A DNA stretch of 40,003 bases, taken from the NCBI GenBank assembly GCA_018970945.1, contig JAGWVJ010000015.1, positions 1 through 40,003 on the forward strand, given 5' to 3'. The position numbers were made by a program, and so were the translations under genes. Below the pieces are notes generated by a model, which saw nothing but the letters and a program-made list of their open reading frames with translations, did no database searches and was not told the DNA's origin. This document shows, in pieces, positions 39,647-40,003 of the stretch (its first letter is position 1; every line of letters begins with the position of its first letter). This DNA is from Cyanobacteria bacterium REEB417 (GTDB taxonomy: Bacteria > Cyanobacteriota > Cyanobacteriia > PCC-6307 > Cyanobiaceae).

Positions 39647-40003
39647 ATGCTGCGTCTCGCCGATGCCCTTGAAGCCCAGTTGCGCGCGGCGATGCAGCGG
39701 GCCTACCCCGGCGTGGAGGAGGCCGATCCCCAGCTGGCGCCGGCGAGCAAGCCCGAATTCGGCGACTTCCAGGCCAACGGGGCCCTGCCCCTGGCCAAGC
39801 CCCTGGGGCAGTCGCCGCGGGCGATCGCCACGGCGATGGTGGCGCAACTGACCACAGACCCCGGCTTCAGCGAGCTGTGCCTGGAGCCGGTGATCGCCGG
39901 CCCCGGGTTCATCAACCTGACCCTGCGGCCCGAGCGCCTGGCGGCCGAGGTGCTGGCTCGACTGGAGGATCCGCGGCTGGGGGTTCCCCAGGCCCGCTCG
40001 GCG
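39647..40003 (+). CDS. argS: Arginyl-tRNA synthetase, N-terminal part (cut by the window end)
   Basis: The first 119 codons are present, from ATG 39647 to the last base. [20 protein letters not shown], then [33 protein letters not shown] and [17 protein letters not shown] match the N-terminal tRNA-contacting (Add1) domain of class I ArgRS. The HIGH and KMSKS motifs lie beyond the window. The FGDFQxNxAxxLAK motif is specific enough for a firm call. It begins 58 bases after grrM on the same strand. Confidence 0.93.
   Translation, partial: MLRLADALEAQLRAAMQRAYPGVEEADPQLAPASKPEFGDFQANGALPLAKPLGQSPRAIATAMVAQLTTDPGFSELCLEPVIAGPGFINLTLRPERLAAEVLARLEDPRLGVPQARSA

Noticed and set aside
38239-39648. 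A long antisense frame over grrM, with serine/histidine repeats opposite grrA
   Set aside because: The repeats are only the complement of the grrA core, and the radical SAM gene explains the region.

Overview
The window looks like chromosome of a high-GC unicellular cyanobacterium of the Synechococcus/Cyanobium type. The reasons are GC-rich coding DNA with CTG/GCC-heavy codon use, several copies of the cyanobacterial palindrome GCGATCGC (HIP1), an icfG-type partner-switching set beside glycogen debranching enzyme, a GrrA/GrrM cyclophane RiPP cluster, and a mix of housekeeping genes typical of such genomes (pgk, murG, pyrD, mnmE, nadC, argS, relA/spoT). The genus is an inference; no rRNA or tRNA gene was seen.

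Layout. 1-2.1 kb: the 3' part of a lower-GC surface-type protein, stem-loops and a minus-strand terminator, then an exported protein. 2.1-4.1 kb: rnhA and pyrD. 4.1-9.4 kb: a type IV pilus operon with a PilM-PilN fusion, a PilO-like protein, a PilQ secretin, and a coiled-coil/membrane protein with a RodZ-C-like end. 9.4-11.3 kb: a pentapeptide/TPR protein and a zone of gene decay (a possible pilN relic; a HEPN-nucleotidyltransferase pair fused and broken by a TGA). 11.3-16.9 kb: a cobD-like aminotransferase, a two-helix membrane protein, murG, an exported unknown, a Phd-PIN toxin-antitoxin pair and pgk. 17-33.7 kb: a SpoIIE phosphatase, usp, rbgA, rluD-type synthase; then a minus-strand operon AGE epimerase > STAS > glgX > STAS > RsbW-like kinase; a fused ABC ATPase, relA/spoT, an exported NTF2-like protein and a second SpoIIE phosphatase. 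33.8-37 kb: a small unknown, mnmE, a TerB-like gene and nadC. 37-39.6 kb: grrP-grrA-grrM. The window ends in the first 119 codons of argS.

Two regions carry the most biology. The STAS/kinase/phosphatase genes resemble the Synechocystis icfG cluster (slr1852-slr1862 region), which links carbon supply to signalling; here two phosphatases with different sensor domains lie about 2.5 kb and 5 kb outside the operon. The grr operon encodes a precursor with ten aromatic-X-Asn motifs and its radical SAM maturase, next to an orphan solute-binding protein.

All homology calls rest on reading translated motifs by eye. Starts are often GTG or TTG and several are uncertain; these cases are marked.
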